This document shows, in pieces, positions 24,201-35,833 of a DNA stretch of 64,000 bases. Source of the DNA: Endocalyx cinctus (lineage: Eukaryota; Ascomycota; Sordariomycetes; Amphisphaeriales; Apiosporaceae); NCBI GenBank assembly GCA_001600455.1, contig BCKC01000008.1:655345-719344 (forward strand), read 5' to 3'. Below the pieces are notes generated by a model, which did no database searches, was not told where the DNA came from, and worked only from the letters and a program-made list of their open reading frames with translations. The first letter of the stretch is position 1. Every line of letters begins with the position of its first letter. The position numbers were made by a program, and so were the translations under genes.

Positions 24201-25501
24201 TCTCTACTAGAATTTGAATGCCGATAATTTCAGAGGTGAATAATAGAACCTTCCATAAAGATAGACCACACAAGCGTGCTTGCCTTTATTTCAGAAGATG
24301 TAGGCGTTCATCAACCCGTAACCAGCCAATGGTGGGCTGAGCCTGGCACGTATCAGAATATTGACAGTTCTTTGTTGATAGCCAGTTGCCATCCTCAATC
24401 ATTTTTACAAGACACCCATAAGCAAGAAGACCATGAATAGGGAAAGATAAGCATTGAATTATCATTACTGACAACATCCATTATGAAACCTGTGGATAAA
24501 CTAGTTGTCACGTGTCTTCCACCGGGGACTTTTTGAATTTAGGTATTAACCTTAGTCAGAAGTAATACAACGCGACGACGATATGTAAGACCTATAAATG
24601 GATAACACCAGTCAAGCGCGGTGATACATATTCCCGGTCATGAGTAAAACCGGTTTGTTTATATCAAGTTTGTGTTAAATTAGTATTTATTTGTAAGTGG
24701 CGTAAGTCCTCCAGTATCGATAAAATGATAAAGGTCATGTCAGTCTGCTATAAACAGTATGTTATGTTAGCTTCTACGCCGCCTAGAAGGTTATTGGGAG
24801 GTAGATATTATTGATCAAGAAAGGCTTTCAGAATATGTAAGAATTGAATATCATCTAGCTACCTGATATAGCGACTCTGGCAGGAGTGCCATCGAAGTAG
24901 AATCAATCGCAAATTACCTCATCATAAGCAACAGAAGAGAAAACAGGAAATGGCACATGTATATACCTGAATAATACAGAAGAACAAAGAAGTAGAGAAA
25001 TATTAGCAAAACAGAACTTACCTATTAGTATATTAAGATTGTCAAATGCATAATGTAGGAAAAGGTTGATGGATGAAGTTTGAAGATTTATTTTTCCTCG
25101 AGCCTTCTCTTATAAAAACTTTTCAGAGCTTTAGCCTAGTCTATCTTATCAACGCAACTGCCACCAGCTGCAAGAGCTAGCATTCGGCCCTTAGTATTTC
25201 CGCTTACATACCGTGTGGTTGTCCCCACTTCTCCCACTCTCGAAATTTTTTAGTTAGGGCTACGTAAAATTCACAGCCGAGAAACAAGACAATCGATTTA
25301 GGGAACATTCAAGGTAGGAGGATATTGCGTTAACTTCACGACAATCAACCCCGACAACACCAATCAGTAAGTTCTATTCTTTTTTATATACCCATACATA
25401 TTTTACTTATTAATTCATTTATCGATCATTACACTTCTTATCCTCCCGTCGCCTAATTTTACAACATCTCTCTAATCCGAAAAAACTAGTATACAGTCAC
25501 A

Positions 25502-26019
25502 ATGGGCGACGCAACAATCGAATCACCATCCTGGCGCGAGGTCGAGGTCGGCCGCATCGTTCTCATCCAGGAGGGTCCCTACGCCGGCCGTCTCGCCGCT
25601 ATTGTCGAGATCATTGATCACAAGCGCGTACGTTTTAAGCCATGATCCGACGGGAAATTGGAGTCGGAAAATAAGAATGATAATTAACTGAAATTTCTAT
25701 GTAGGCTTTGATCGATGGACCCGCTTCAGACGAGAGCCTCGCTGTCCCGAGACAAACCATTTCTTTCTCTAACTGCCTGTTGGCCGATATGAAGATCGAG
25801 AAGCTCCCGAGAGCGGTCAGAACCGGTACCCTCAAGGCTGCGTGGGAGAAGGCCGAGATCGACTCAAAATGGAGCGCGAGCAACTGGAACAAGCGAAAGG
25901 AGCAGCGGGCAAAGAGACAGGCCCTTACCGACTTTGACCGATTTAAGGTCATGCGACTCAAGAAGCAGCGACGATTCGAAGAGAGAAAGGCTCTGGCCAA
26001 GGTCAAGGCCTCCGCATGA
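25502..26019 (+). CDS. rpl14: 60S ribosomal protein eL14
   Basis: Predicted 146 residues, exons 25502-25627 and 25705-26019. The 77-nt intron has donor GTACGT and acceptor GTAG, phase 0. It starts [20 protein letters not shown] and continues with the KOW-type segment [24 protein letters not shown]. The basic C-terminal half has the typical [23 protein letters not shown] motif. Length and sequence match fungal eL14, a component of the large ribosomal subunit. The ATG sits directly after ACAGTCACA in a short pyrimidine-rich leader. A long frame on the opposite strand over this gene is an artefact of its codon use. Confidence 0.97.
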
Positions 26020-26403
26020 ACACGGGGAATATGATTAAATATGTTATGGTCTTCTATTAGAGCGAAGGGTAGTCTTCTACGTACTACGGATATGGTCTGC
26101 ATGGGACAATCATTTGGCATGGGGGTTTGATGGAACTGATTCCTTTGCTGATTCTGGGCAAGACCTTGTATGTCACACAAAATCCAGGAGGTGACTGGCG
26201 TCAATGATACGGACATTTGCAACCAAAAAGACAAAATAAGAAAAAAAAAAGTTACTCTACCTTGTGCTTTGTGATAAAAATAAATAAATCTAACGATCAT
26301 CTGAGGATACCTACTCATGATAGATCCATTGCACCTATGCCGCAGACTTGCTTCTCTTCAATGATGAAATTACTTAATGAATAGGCAAAAAGACGTATCC
26401 AAT

Positions 26404-26421
26404 TACCTACCTAGGTAGGTA
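26404..26421. repeat. Perfect 18-bp palindrome
   Basis: TACCTACCTAGGTAGGTA is its own reverse complement. It touches the TACGGAGTA motif (26420-26428) and the hairpin that follows. Confidence 0.9.
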
Positions 26422-26423
26422 CG

Positions 26424-26460
26424 GAGTAAGTAGTACTTACTACCTAAGTACTACTTACTC
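26424..26460. repeat. Perfect hairpin, 16-bp arms, 5-base loop
   Basis: GAGTAAGTAGTACTTA (26424-26439) and TAAGTACTACTTACTC (26445-26460) are exact reverse complements around the loop CTACC. It lies about 400 bp downstream of the eL14 stop and 500 bp upstream of the NAC alpha start. It could be a transcript-end structure, a cruciform or a small repeat element. There is no U-tract, and intrinsic terminators are not expected in a nucleus. Confidence 0.9.
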
Positions 26461-26958
26461 GCACCCGCAGACTTGCCACAGTACCGGGCCGTTTTAATAC
26501 GTGCTGCACCAAGCTTAGTAAGTACTATGCTTCGATAATTTCTGTATTTTGCCAGCTGATAGCAGCTGGATAAACCCTAGCACAGTCAGAAGGTGTTTCA
26601 CGGGTAGGCGAAAATGAACTTGTATTGCTATTAATTTTTATCAACCGTTGACCGACTGACTGCGCCTAAACCACTTCACCCCACTAGACGGAAAAAAAGT
26701 CAACGTTGTAGAGTTTGTAAGTGAATAACCTCTGGTATTTATTTTCTAGTTATTTCTTTCGTTCAGACTTGTAAAGCTTGGATTGGCCAATGCAGAAGAG
26801 GGGGAAAAGATAATAAGGAAGCCTACTTAATTTACGAATCTTTTTTTTCTGTGGCCCACACTAAAATCTAGCTTCCGTTGCTAATGTGACGAACTCTTCA
26901 CTCCCACGTTTTACGTATGCTGACCACTCCGGTACAAAGTCAAGCAGTATAATTCATT

Positions 26959-27811
26959 ATGGCGAACCCAAGAGTCGAAGAACTTCCCGACGATGAGCCT
27001 AAGAAGGTCTCCGTCGAAGAGCAAGAGGACGATGACAGCTCCGACTCCGAAATTGAAGCTGGCGATGCCGGTCCTTCTGGTTCCTCCGCCATAATCCACT
27101 CCCGCAACGAGAAGAAGGCTCGCAAGGCCATCGAGAAGCTTCATCTAACCCGTGTCCCGGGTATCACTCGAGTTACCCTCCGACGACCCAAGAACGTGAG
27201 TGAGGCCTATACTCGTCGAATAATAAGCTGCAACGAACCCTACAAGACTTGTGCCATACTAAATAGAGGGGTGGTGCGGGGTGATGGTCCCGTTATCATG
27301 ATTCGTTTTGCAGCTTATTATATCTCGACAAAATTTGGTTTGGTTGTAAAAATTGGAGCTGACGAATGATTCGCTATAGATTCTGTTTGTCATTAACAAC
27401 CCAGAGGTCTACAAGTCGCCCAACAGCAACACCTACATGTAAGTTGTTTGGCTTCCGATTGTAACGCTCTGCAAGACTAATAGAATTACTAGTGTTTTCG
27501 GTGAGGCTAAGATCGAGGATCTCAACTCTGCCGCGCAACAAGCTGCTGCTCAGTCTCTTGCTGCCCAGGGCGGTGACCACGACCACTCTGGTCACGACCA
27601 CAGTCACGGCGAGCCAAGCAAGGCCGTTGAAGCTGCTGAGGAGAAGAAAGACGACGATGATGACGATGAAGAAGTCGATGCAGATGGACTTGAGGACAAA
27701 GATATCGAGCTTGTCATGACACAAGCTAGTGTATCTCGGAAGAAGGCAATCAAGGCACTGAAAGAGAACGACAACGATATAGTCAACTCAATTATGGCTC
27801 TGAGCGTCTAA
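26959..27811 (+). CDS. egd2: Nascent polypeptide-associated complex subunit alpha
   Basis: Predicted 204 residues from three exons: 26959-27195, 27380-27438 and 27493-27811. Introns are 184 and 54 nt with donors GTGAGT and GTAAGT. An acidic N-terminus ([15 protein letters not shown]) precedes the NAC domain ([57 protein letters not shown]). A His-rich linker (about 115-135) and an acidic segment follow. The C-terminal UBA-like domain is [20 protein letters not shown] and onwards. NAC alpha dimerises with NAC beta at the ribosome exit tunnel and regulates targeting of nascent chains. The first intron stays open in frame until 27369, so its retention would give a 136-residue form without most of the NAC domain and without UBA. 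Confidence 0.96.
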
Positions 27812-28489
27812 TAGATATATTAGATTAACGTTGCATGCTTTTCGGCCTGGTGGCTTTGGTGTCTCTGGGATGTTGTCTTGCTTCGGCTAGTTGCATTGCG
27901 ACGGAAAGGTCTCAGGTGGCTTAAAACTGGAATGACGGTCGGCTTTATATTACATGCTACGATACCTTTTAATGAAAAAATTATAGGGGTTATTAATGAT
28001 ATTTCTTGTGTTGTGATGAGTGATTGATGATCCAACTCTATATGCATGGTAGATGCCCTTATAACTTGTCTTGCTTTTTCCACCACAATGAGGGAGAAAG
28101 TTCGGAATTGGTTCTTTCTATTCAGACGATACGATGATATGATATATGATAGCCAGTCGTTCTATATGAAATCGGCGACTTTGGAACTTGCCGAATCCTT
28201 TGCGCAATGAACTCCCTAATTCTTGTCCACTTGCCTTACAGATTGGATCCATTCTTAGATCAAATTTCATCAATGTGAATGGATCCATGGATACCCGTCA
28301 CTACAAAATGTTCACGTGACTTGATCTAATCACGGGATTTCGGTTTTTTTTTTCTTTTCTGTATTTGGTAGATTACCTAAGTAACTCCACTTAATCTTGG
28401 ATCCGTTCAATTCTTCGGAAGAGACAGAGCAACTTCTGCGAATTGCTTCAAAACTCCTTTCCTGAACATTCCTTCAACATATAGAAAAA
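27812..28489. other. Spacer between NAC alpha and atp7
   Basis: 3' flank of the NAC alpha gene and promoter of atp7. No gene or repeat stands out. Confidence 0.6.
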
Positions 28490-29315
28490 ATGGCTACAGT
28501 AAGTCGCATTTCTTCCAATTTGATTGATAAAGAGTGAGATTTGATGGATGGATCTTTCAAAGTTCCAATTGTCTCGTCCATCACCCGCCAATACCCCCTT
28601 CTAGACGATGAGCTAATTTCTCATTCTTTGAATCCTCTAGCGAAGCGCAGCTCTCAAGGTCGACTGGGCTAAAGTGACCTCCTCCCTCGGTCTGCGCGGC
28701 CAGACCGTCGCATCTCTCCAGGCATTCAAGCAGAGAAACGAGAACGTCCGCCGCAGGGTGCAGTTGCTTTCGGAGCAGCCCACTACCGTCGATTTCGCCC
28801 ACTACCGATCTATCCTCAAGAACACAGCTATCGTCGACGAAATTGAGAAACGGTTCAAGGCTTTTACCCCGGCTCAGTACGACGTCTCCCGACAGCTCAA
28901 GGCCATTGAAGCCTTCGAAGTTGAGGCCGTCAAGAACGCCGAGGCCACTAAAGAGAAGGTTGACCTCGAGCTTAAGGACCTTGAAATGACGCTCAAGAAC
29001 ATCGAGACCGCCAGACCATTTGAGGACCTCACTGCGGTACGTTATGTCACGATACCTCCGGAAATATCCCACCTTCTACCTCGCAGAATGAGTGAGTTTT
29101 TGGATGATGACCATGCTGATGATAATCATACGCACAGGACGACGTTGCCGCCATCGAGCCCTCCATCGACGAGAAGACCGCGCAGCTCGTGGAGAAGGGC
29201 CGCTGGACCGTTCCGGGATACAAGGTAAGACGATTCCCACGGTGCTACCATGACCGTTTCTTCACATTGACTAACGGATGAACAGGAAAAATTCGGCGAC
29301 CTCTCCATACTCTAA
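28490..29315 (+). CDS. atp7: Mitochondrial ATP synthase subunit d
   Basis: Predicted 173 residues from four exons: 28490-28498, 28641-29036, 29138-29224 and 29286-29315. Introns are 142, 101 and 61 nt. The first coding exon is only nine bases (MAT), then [20 protein letters not shown] begins the family's conserved N-terminus. The protein is largely helical and charged ([32 protein letters not shown]). It ends [16 protein letters not shown], as usual for the fungal protein. Subunit d is part of the peripheral stalk of F1Fo ATP synthase in the inner mitochondrial membrane. The length agrees with the family. The tiny first exon is supported by the GTAAGT donor and CTAG acceptor, both in phase 0. 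Confidence 0.96.
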
Positions 29316-30798
29316 GCAACGTCTATACTCTCTGTCCCTTTTCTTTGTGTACTCTAGCATTGTAGATAGCAAATTCGGAAGAGGCTGTGAAATTATAAAT
29401 TCTATCAATTAATCTCTATGACCTACTCTCCTTACTAGGCGAAACATACTGTCCGTTGTCCTTGCCTTTATCGAGCTAATATTTAACATGTGCTCTACGA
29501 CAACGGTAAATTCCCCCTCGTGGGATTCAATCTCGACATCTCGCAAGCTTATAAAACGAACAACTTCGTTGTTACTGTATAGGGCCCTCGACTATGTATC
29601 GTATCTTTATGAGATGCGTAGAGTTTTGTCCGGAGGCACCATTACTTGTTGAGTTCCGTCCGACAAAGCTCATTACATACTATATTACTTGACCGCCACC
29701 ATTTTTGTTGAATTAAATAGGATAAGTAATATTTGATCTTGAGGGCTCGAAACGGATATCAGCCGAGTCTTTACGCTGCTTGATCATTCGGTATATTACC
29801 GTACCATGCTAGCGCTCGACGGTTCCCCTTCCTTGAAACCCTGGAATATAGGAAGGGGGTTCTATCCCTGAGGATCGCGAGTCTCCTTCGAAACTGCAGC
29901 CAGGTAAGAAAACCGGTTGGGCCAGAAATAAGGCGAGAAAAAAAAACACTGTATATTATGAAGTGCATGGTGCTCACGAATGCTCTAAGTCAGGTAGGTA
30001 GGCTAATGGTACTGGCTTGTCTATACCGGATTTTTCTATGTCTATTTCTTTATTTACTTTTTTTCTTCCCCATTTGTTTTCATGGGTAAATATCATATAT
30101 GTATGAATCTAACATGATATCGTCATATATCTCAGATATATTTCTTTCGTAAGACACTATGAAACATTCTCTGGAATACCTACCTCTTAAGTATGTTCCG
30201 GTGCTACTTCAAGCCACATATACCTTACAATTCAAGCTGCAACTTGCTATGAATAGTATCACTCTCTTAGAAGAGGAGAAGAAGAAAAACCGTCAGCTCG
30301 GTGTTATTATTATCTTGCTCTATGCTTAAGTACTTCGGTCTCTGCGTGTCAGCAGTACGGAGTACACTACACTACATTAAGGGTAGTATGTCTGACAGCC
30401 TATGCAGTACCAAACATTTTATACATACGTTTAAATAGTTGTACCTATAAACGGAAATATGACACCGCCTTACCCGAAAGAAGACGAATTTCAACAAATG
30501 ACTTACTAAGTCAGAGCGGGTGCGGAAGAGAAACATAAATCGATTTAAAAAAAAAAAAAAAAAAAAATACCATCAACGGAGAGTTTGTGGCCCGTGCATT
30601 TAGTTAAGCAACACCCCCAACAACCCCCCCTGACTCCCGAAGCTAAGTAACTTAGACCTGAATAATTCATCCACCTTCTTTTATCCTGTTCACCCACTTT
30701 TGGGGAGAAGACAAGACAGATATATATATTTAAAAATTATATAATAATAAAAACAGCGAAAAAAAAAAACAAGAAGTTTTAAATAAAGGAGGTTAAAA
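29316..30798. other. Spacer, 1.5 kb, no gene seen
   Basis: AT-rich DNA with a 21-base A run (30547-30567) and one TACGGAGTA motif (30356-30364). The F-box gene promoter should lie towards the end. Confidence 0.6.
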
Positions 30799-32400
30799 AT
30801 GGACAAGATACCACCGGAAATATTGCATATTGTATGCGACTTTTTGAAGACCGATGATATCCTCAACTTCCGTCTCGTTAACAGGTGTTTTGCGGAGATC
30901 GGAGCCGCTTATCTACTACCCGAGGTGACTTTCTACATGCACGATGAGGAGTTGGAACGACTGCGAGCTATATCGCTTCACCCCGTTTTTTCGCGCAATG
31001 TTTTATCATTGACTTATTTTGCCGAGGCCTTGGACTGTCCCAAGGTCTCGGTTCGCGAATTCTTGCGGGATTACAAAAAGGAGATGAGATGGAACTCGAA
31101 GCTGAAGAAGTTGAATCTTTCCAGCGCTCAACTCTTAGCCGAGTACCGCAAGTATGAAGTGGCTGCCGATAGGCAGAAAGAAATTATGGAGTCCTGTCTC
31201 GATGTCTCCGTCTTGAGGGAGGTCCTGCCGCGATTCACCAGCTTGCAGTATATGACCATGTCAGCTGGAAATATCTTCTACGAGGGCAGGATACGGAATC
31301 GAAGGCATAAGCCGCTGGAGAAAATCATGCGAGGAAATACCATGAACTGTCTAAATCCCGAAGGTATGCGCCCGCTAGAGGCCCTGCTTCTAGCTAACGC
31401 CGACGTCAAGTGCTCTCTGCGAAGTCTTCGGGCCGGTGGTCTACATTGGAAGTTCTTTCGGAGGAGTCCGAACGACCTGGTTCGGCTATTCCAGCCGCTT
31501 CATAACCTTGAGCACATCGAGTTTATCATCAACGTGGACGACCCCGAAAAGAGAGGGCACAGCGGCCTCTCGCTGACGCGATGCCAGAAACTTCTTGGTA
31601 AGGGGGCTCTAAGGAACATTTTCAAATCCATGCCTCAGCTACGGTCGCTCTGCATTGAGATCGATTCGACCGAGATAGACACGGAAATGGTGAAGGGTGC
31701 TGAGTTACATGATATAATTCAACCGGGTTTTCGGTGGCAGAACCTTCGCAATCTGGTCATAGGTGGCGTCGAGTGCGAACGCCAGGAACTTATGAGCGTT
31801 CTCGAACTTCACAAAGATACGCTACAGAGGTTATGCTTGAGAGACGTCACGCTGAAGTCGACATCTTGGAAGAAGCTGCTTCCGGACATTAGAAACAAGC
31901 TCTTCTTAGTTGACGTCTGCATATGCGGCGACTTGTATGGCCACTCGGAAGACGGCGAGATAGCGCCGAGCGCTTTCTACTGGGTCGCGAGCCACCTCGG
32001 CCCCCACATCGAATACTGGGATTTATCCGTTCCCGAAGTAGGCGATCACGAGATGAGGGAATCGATCAACGTCTACTGCCGTTTCGGCGGACACCTCTAC
32101 CCCGACGAACTCCCGCTTACGAACGACGTGGTCTATAAGTACTACGACGATTACGTGAGAGGTCTATTTGAAGATAGCGAGGGGGAAGACGACGACGATG
32201 AGGGCAATTTCACGGACCTCCTCTCGGAGAGCGACGACGGCAGCGATATAGACTGGGAAGACGTTGATACGGACGAGGAAGGCGAAGAGGATATGGATGA
32301 ATCTAACGCCGAGGATACGAGCACGGATGAAGACGATAGCGATGAAAATGAGAATACCATGACCATCATCAACTTTGGCGGTTTTGTAGTCCCGTTTTGA
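30799..32400 (+). CDS. F-box protein with acidic C-terminus
   Basis: Intronless 533-residue protein. Residues 1-40 form an F-box (MDKIPPEILHIVCDFLKTDD, then ILNFRLVNRCFAEIGA), which in SCF ubiquitin ligases binds Skp1. The middle has leucine-rich segments such as LHNLEHIEFIINV, MPQLRSLCIEI and NLRNLVIGG, suggesting degenerate LRR-like repeats for substrate binding. The last 80 residues are strongly acidic (SEGEDDDDEGNFTDLLSESD and onward to DEDDSDENEN), then a short hydrophobic end. No paralogue or partner gene lies nearby. Substrate unknown. The ATG follows an A-rich leader with an AAAATGG context, which supports the start. Confidence 0.88.
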   Translation: MDKIPPEILHIVCDFLKTDDILNFRLVNRCFAEIGAAYLLPEVTFYMHDEELERLRAISLHPVFSRNVLSLTYFAEALDCPKVSVREFLRDYKKEMRWNSKLKKLNLSSAQLLAEYRKYEVAADRQKEIMESCLDVSVLREVLPRFTSLQYMTMSAGNIFYEGRIRNRRHKPLEKIMRGNTMNCLNPEGMRPLEALLLANADVKCSLRSLRAGGLHWKFFRRSPNDLVRLFQPLHNLEHIEFIINVDDPEKRGHSGLSLTRCQKLLGKGALRNIFKSMPQLRSLCIEIDSTEIDTEMVKGAELHDIIQPGFRWQNLRNLVIGGVECERQELMSVLELHKDTLQRLCLRDVTLKSTSWKKLLPDIRNKLFLVDVCICGDLYGHSEDGEIAPSAFYWVASHLGPHIEYWDLSVPEVGDHEMRESINVYCRFGGHLYPDELPLTNDVVYKYYDDYVRGLFEDSEGEDDDDEGNFTDLLSESDDGSDIDWEDVDTDEEGEEDMDESNAEDTSTDEDDSDENENTMTIINFGGFVVPF

Positions 32401-34184
32401 AGGTGAGGTAGAAAGGGAATGCGGAAACAAGAAGTTTATACGGCTCAGAGTTTTCAGAGGCATTCAACATGCATATTGTATCCAAAAGAAAAGGAAAAAC
32501 ATGTGATGGGCCTCCTCCTCTTCCTCCTCCCCCTTCTCTGCTACGACAAGGTGGCTTCGAGGTTTGAGTGTACCGCGAAGTTTCTGCAAACGGGTATAGA
32601 GAAAAAAAAAAGAAGGTGATGGCACACGCCCTTGGTTAAGGGGGATATTTAACTGATACATGGGATACGATTATGGTAAATGGTTTGCGTTATGATTTTT
32701 TTTTTCCTACCGTTAATACATGCGGGATGAATTGAATTAAAGATATCTTACAATATCTAAAACTAGCCCTTTTCCGAGAGTGTCGAATATGTTTCTTCGT
32801 TATCATATTCGACCTTTGATCTTGAGAAAATATGCGCCTTGCTTGAGTGTTATGATACGAATAGTATACTGCTTTTTCGGCTTGCATATGCTTCTCACGT
32901 ACTGCTATTATAATCTCGAGGTTCACTCGAATAAAGCCCCAGAAGACTGGTGATTGAAGCTAGGCCCATCTGATGGCAAACATATTACAGAAAGACCCGG
33001 CGTCTTTCTCTCTCTCTCTCGCTCCTTCTTTGTTCACGCAAAGTCCGGACGGCGACCACCGACATGGCATGTTTATTCGAACGGAAGCTATGAGCAAGGG
33101 GGTAAATGGGTAAGTATCAAAGGATGCTAGTGGTAATAATGATGAACAAGAATACTTACCTAGTTCATAGCTTGCCAGCTTGCCTGCATACTTGCCGGGA
33201 TGTTCGTTGAATACCCCTCCTAACAATAGGGTGTGTACGGTGTACGACATTATCTTCTCCCTCTCGGTCTTTTCGATTCCTTCACCCTCCCCTTCTACTT
33301 TTTTCTTCATCATTTTTCCTCTTCTGATACTCAACTACGGTTAGACATTGTCTTGTTTTTCTTTTTCATTTTAGTAGTCGATGGTGTTTTTACAGCTCAG
33401 TTAAGTCATTTTTTTCTCTTCTTTTATGGTTCGCTGCAGCGTTGTCACTAGATGATGACGATGGTCCGTATATCGCAAGCCCCGTATCCTTTATCAAGAA
33501 TCACTAATCTCACTCCTCCCTCATTTCTTTCTCTATTGGTTCATCGGAAGTTGGAACTGAATCGATGCTCAAGGAGGGGCTGTTACTTGCGTATTCTTGT
33601 ACGCCTATGATTGGAAGGAAGACGACATCTGGCCGCAACAGCTCTGGATTTTACTTGTGCTCCGGCCCGACGTGAAAAGGACGGAATCTAGATCGGACAT
33701 AGGGAGCACAAGAACTGTTTGCAACTTTACCCTGTTCTCCCGTGATTGGTTACTGCTGGCATGTCACATGAGAGGTCATAGGTTTATACCTGCTGCTACC
33801 TTACCGACCAGGTAAGAAATGTGAATATTGCGAATACGCAGCGAATACGAAAATAAGTTAAAAAAAAATCATCTTTATGATCACATTTCCCTTTTATTTA
33901 GTTGTTGAACCCCCCTTACTCTGGTGAAACGGGCGACATGGAATAGGTCAAGACATAGGTTACTTCTCAGATTTGCAACGTGGAATGACTTCTATTCACT
34001 TAATGGCTACGAAACAAGTGAATCATCAAAGGGAAAAACCATAACTTTGTCAGAAAAAATTTCCCAGGATCTTATATATGATGCCCTGGGAAAACATTAC
34101 TTACATATTCATACCGTTGAAGGGAATGGAGCCTTTCTGATTTCATATTAGGACCTCATCACACTTAAGACAAAAATAAATATC
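32401..34184. other. Spacer, 1.8 kb, no gene seen
   Basis: Short frames only. There is pyrimidine-rich DNA around 33250-33430 on the plus strand. No domain or repeat of note. Confidence 0.6.
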
Positions 34185-35833
34185 ATGGAGGGTCACATTT
34201 CGGCACCAGTCTTACACTGCGCGCAGGTAGCGCCCCGTGGGAACGTACGAAACCTTTTCTGCTTCCCCTTCGACGACGAGCGACACTCTATCCGGGAAGC
34301 GGGGGAGCACGTGAAACAATCGGCAGCGCGACTGATCGACCGTCGACCGGATTTCTGCGGCCGGATGAGCGTAGGCCGGTACGGATCCAGAGAAGGATTC
34401 GTGTTCCGAACTCACTCGGTCCCTCCGTCGGCCGACGGCTTCGCGGTCGAGGAGCTCGACTACCGGGAGAAGTTCGGGTGCTCGTACGCCGACCTGAAAC
34501 GGCGAGGATTTCCTCCGTCGGCCTTCGTCGACGAGGTTTTCCAGGCGCCGGGGTTTATCGTTGGAGACGCCGGAGACGTGAAGGGAAACAGCGAACCGGC
34601 CGCTGGCGTTAAAGCGATCTTCATCCGTGGCGGGCTTCTTCTGCTGCTGTATGTCCATCATGGCTTGGTGGACGGGGCTCAGTAAGTACCCCTTTACACT
34701 TCTACCCTTCTGAGTCTATTGGCTAGTTCTCGAAGGTTCCTCGAGGTTTCCAACAAAGTATTATTCAGGGCTCCTTGAGCTAAATTCGCGAGACTGTCTG
34801 ATATATTATCGAGTCTAGGTTAAGTGTTTATTTACTAATATGGAGTATTTTTACGTACAGTATGAGTATCATAGCCGAGTCACTCGCGAAGGCAACCCGA
34901 AATGAAGTGATCACTAGCACCCCAGAGAGTTTCACCCTCCCCACCCTCACTTTAAATTCTCGAACGAACGACAACGACACGTTTGAGTCCTTACTGGCCG
35001 AATGCGAAGAGTATACCCTGAACAAGACACCCGTCGGACCCGCAAATAGTCTCGTTCACCCGGGCGACACGCCCATGGACGAAATCCCCAAGACCGGCCG
35101 AGCCTTCCGTTTCCTCAAGTCCAGGATCGGCGATCTAGGGCGGCTTATTATCGCGGACGCCGACGCCGGCGTGAGTTCATCGTCGCCCAAGCCCCCCACG
35201 ACCTTCAAGCTCCTCGCCGCGTTCAGCTGGGCGCACACGGCGGCGGCGCGCCTCGAAGCCGAGACCGGCCCGAACAAGTATTACGCGGGGCCGGTCAAGA
35301 CCGAAGCGCGTATGCTGATCCCCGTGGACTGGCGCGCCCGGGGCATCTTCCCGGGCCGGACCAAGACGGTCGGCGATTACGTCGTGCTGGCGGTCGCGAA
35401 AACGACGACCGAATCGCTGCGGAAAGCGGCCGCCGGGGACGCGGGAGCTCTCGCGGGAGTTATCTCGGCCATCGACGTCGCCTGCCGCGCCGTCGACGAG
35501 GCTTACGTCGAGAAGCGGCTGAAGCTCGTCGAGGCGTGTCCGGATCCGCGCCTGCTCGGTTTCAACTTCAACCCGGCCGCGCCCGTCGACATGTCGTTCA
35601 ACACCTGGCAGGCCTTCGGCGCCGACGCGAAGTGGGATATCCCCGGGATCCGGGAGGAGGTGCCGGTCACGCGTAGGGCAGGTGGGTGGCTCATCGGGGG
35701 CGGGCTCATCATGCCGGCTAGAAGGGACGCCGACGCGCTCGAGGTCCAGCTCATGATGCCCGAGAATTCGATAAAGACAATGATGGCGAACCCGGAGTTC
35801 TCGCGCTGGACTGACGGTTTACCTTCTGAATAG
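34185..35833 (+). CDS. Acyltransferase with HxxxD motif (BAHD / fungal transferase family)
   Basis: Predicted 489 residues, exons 34185-34681 and 34861-35833. The 179-nt intron has donor GTAAGT and acceptor ACAG; phase 2 completes a His codon. The N-terminal half ends with YVHHGLVDGAH, in which H159-GLV-D163 is the HxxxD catalytic motif used for acyl transfer from acyl-CoA. The second half has the family's usual pattern: an RMLIPVDWRARGIFPG segment on the acceptor side, then MSFNTWQAFGADAKWDIPG in the place of the second conserved motif (DFGWG in plants). It also resembles trichothecene 3-O-acetyltransferase-like fungal proteins, but the substrate cannot be read from sequence. The exons are more GC-rich than most neighbours. 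It lies about 18 kb from the polyketide synthase, so a shared pathway is unproven. Confidence 0.85.

Larger units (their letters stand above)
20031..25501. other. Gene-poor spacer, 5.5 kb
   Basis: No gene that I can support. It carries a hairpin TTACCTAC-TTAAG-GTAGGTAA (20649-20669), an ACCTAGGT site (20907-20914), three tandem GGTCCA units (20928-20945), and an inverted pair GTACACTA/TAGTGTAC (21264-21283). Between about 22580 and 23760 the composition is more gene-like and there are splice-like signals on both strands, for example GAAG|GTAAGT on the minus strand near 23768. No continuous product or known domain could be assembled. The end of the stretch is the promoter of rpl14. Confidence 0.55.
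26020..26958. other. Spacer between rpl14 and the NAC alpha gene
   Basis: It contains the palindrome-hairpin pair at 26404-26460 described separately. The rest is AT-rich, with the NAC alpha promoter in its last few hundred bases. Confidence 0.6.

Noticed and set aside
25635..26318. 227-codon frame on the minus strand over rpl14
   Set aside because: It overlaps the conserved eL14 exon on the opposite strand and has no domain; codon bias of eL14 keeps the antisense frame open.
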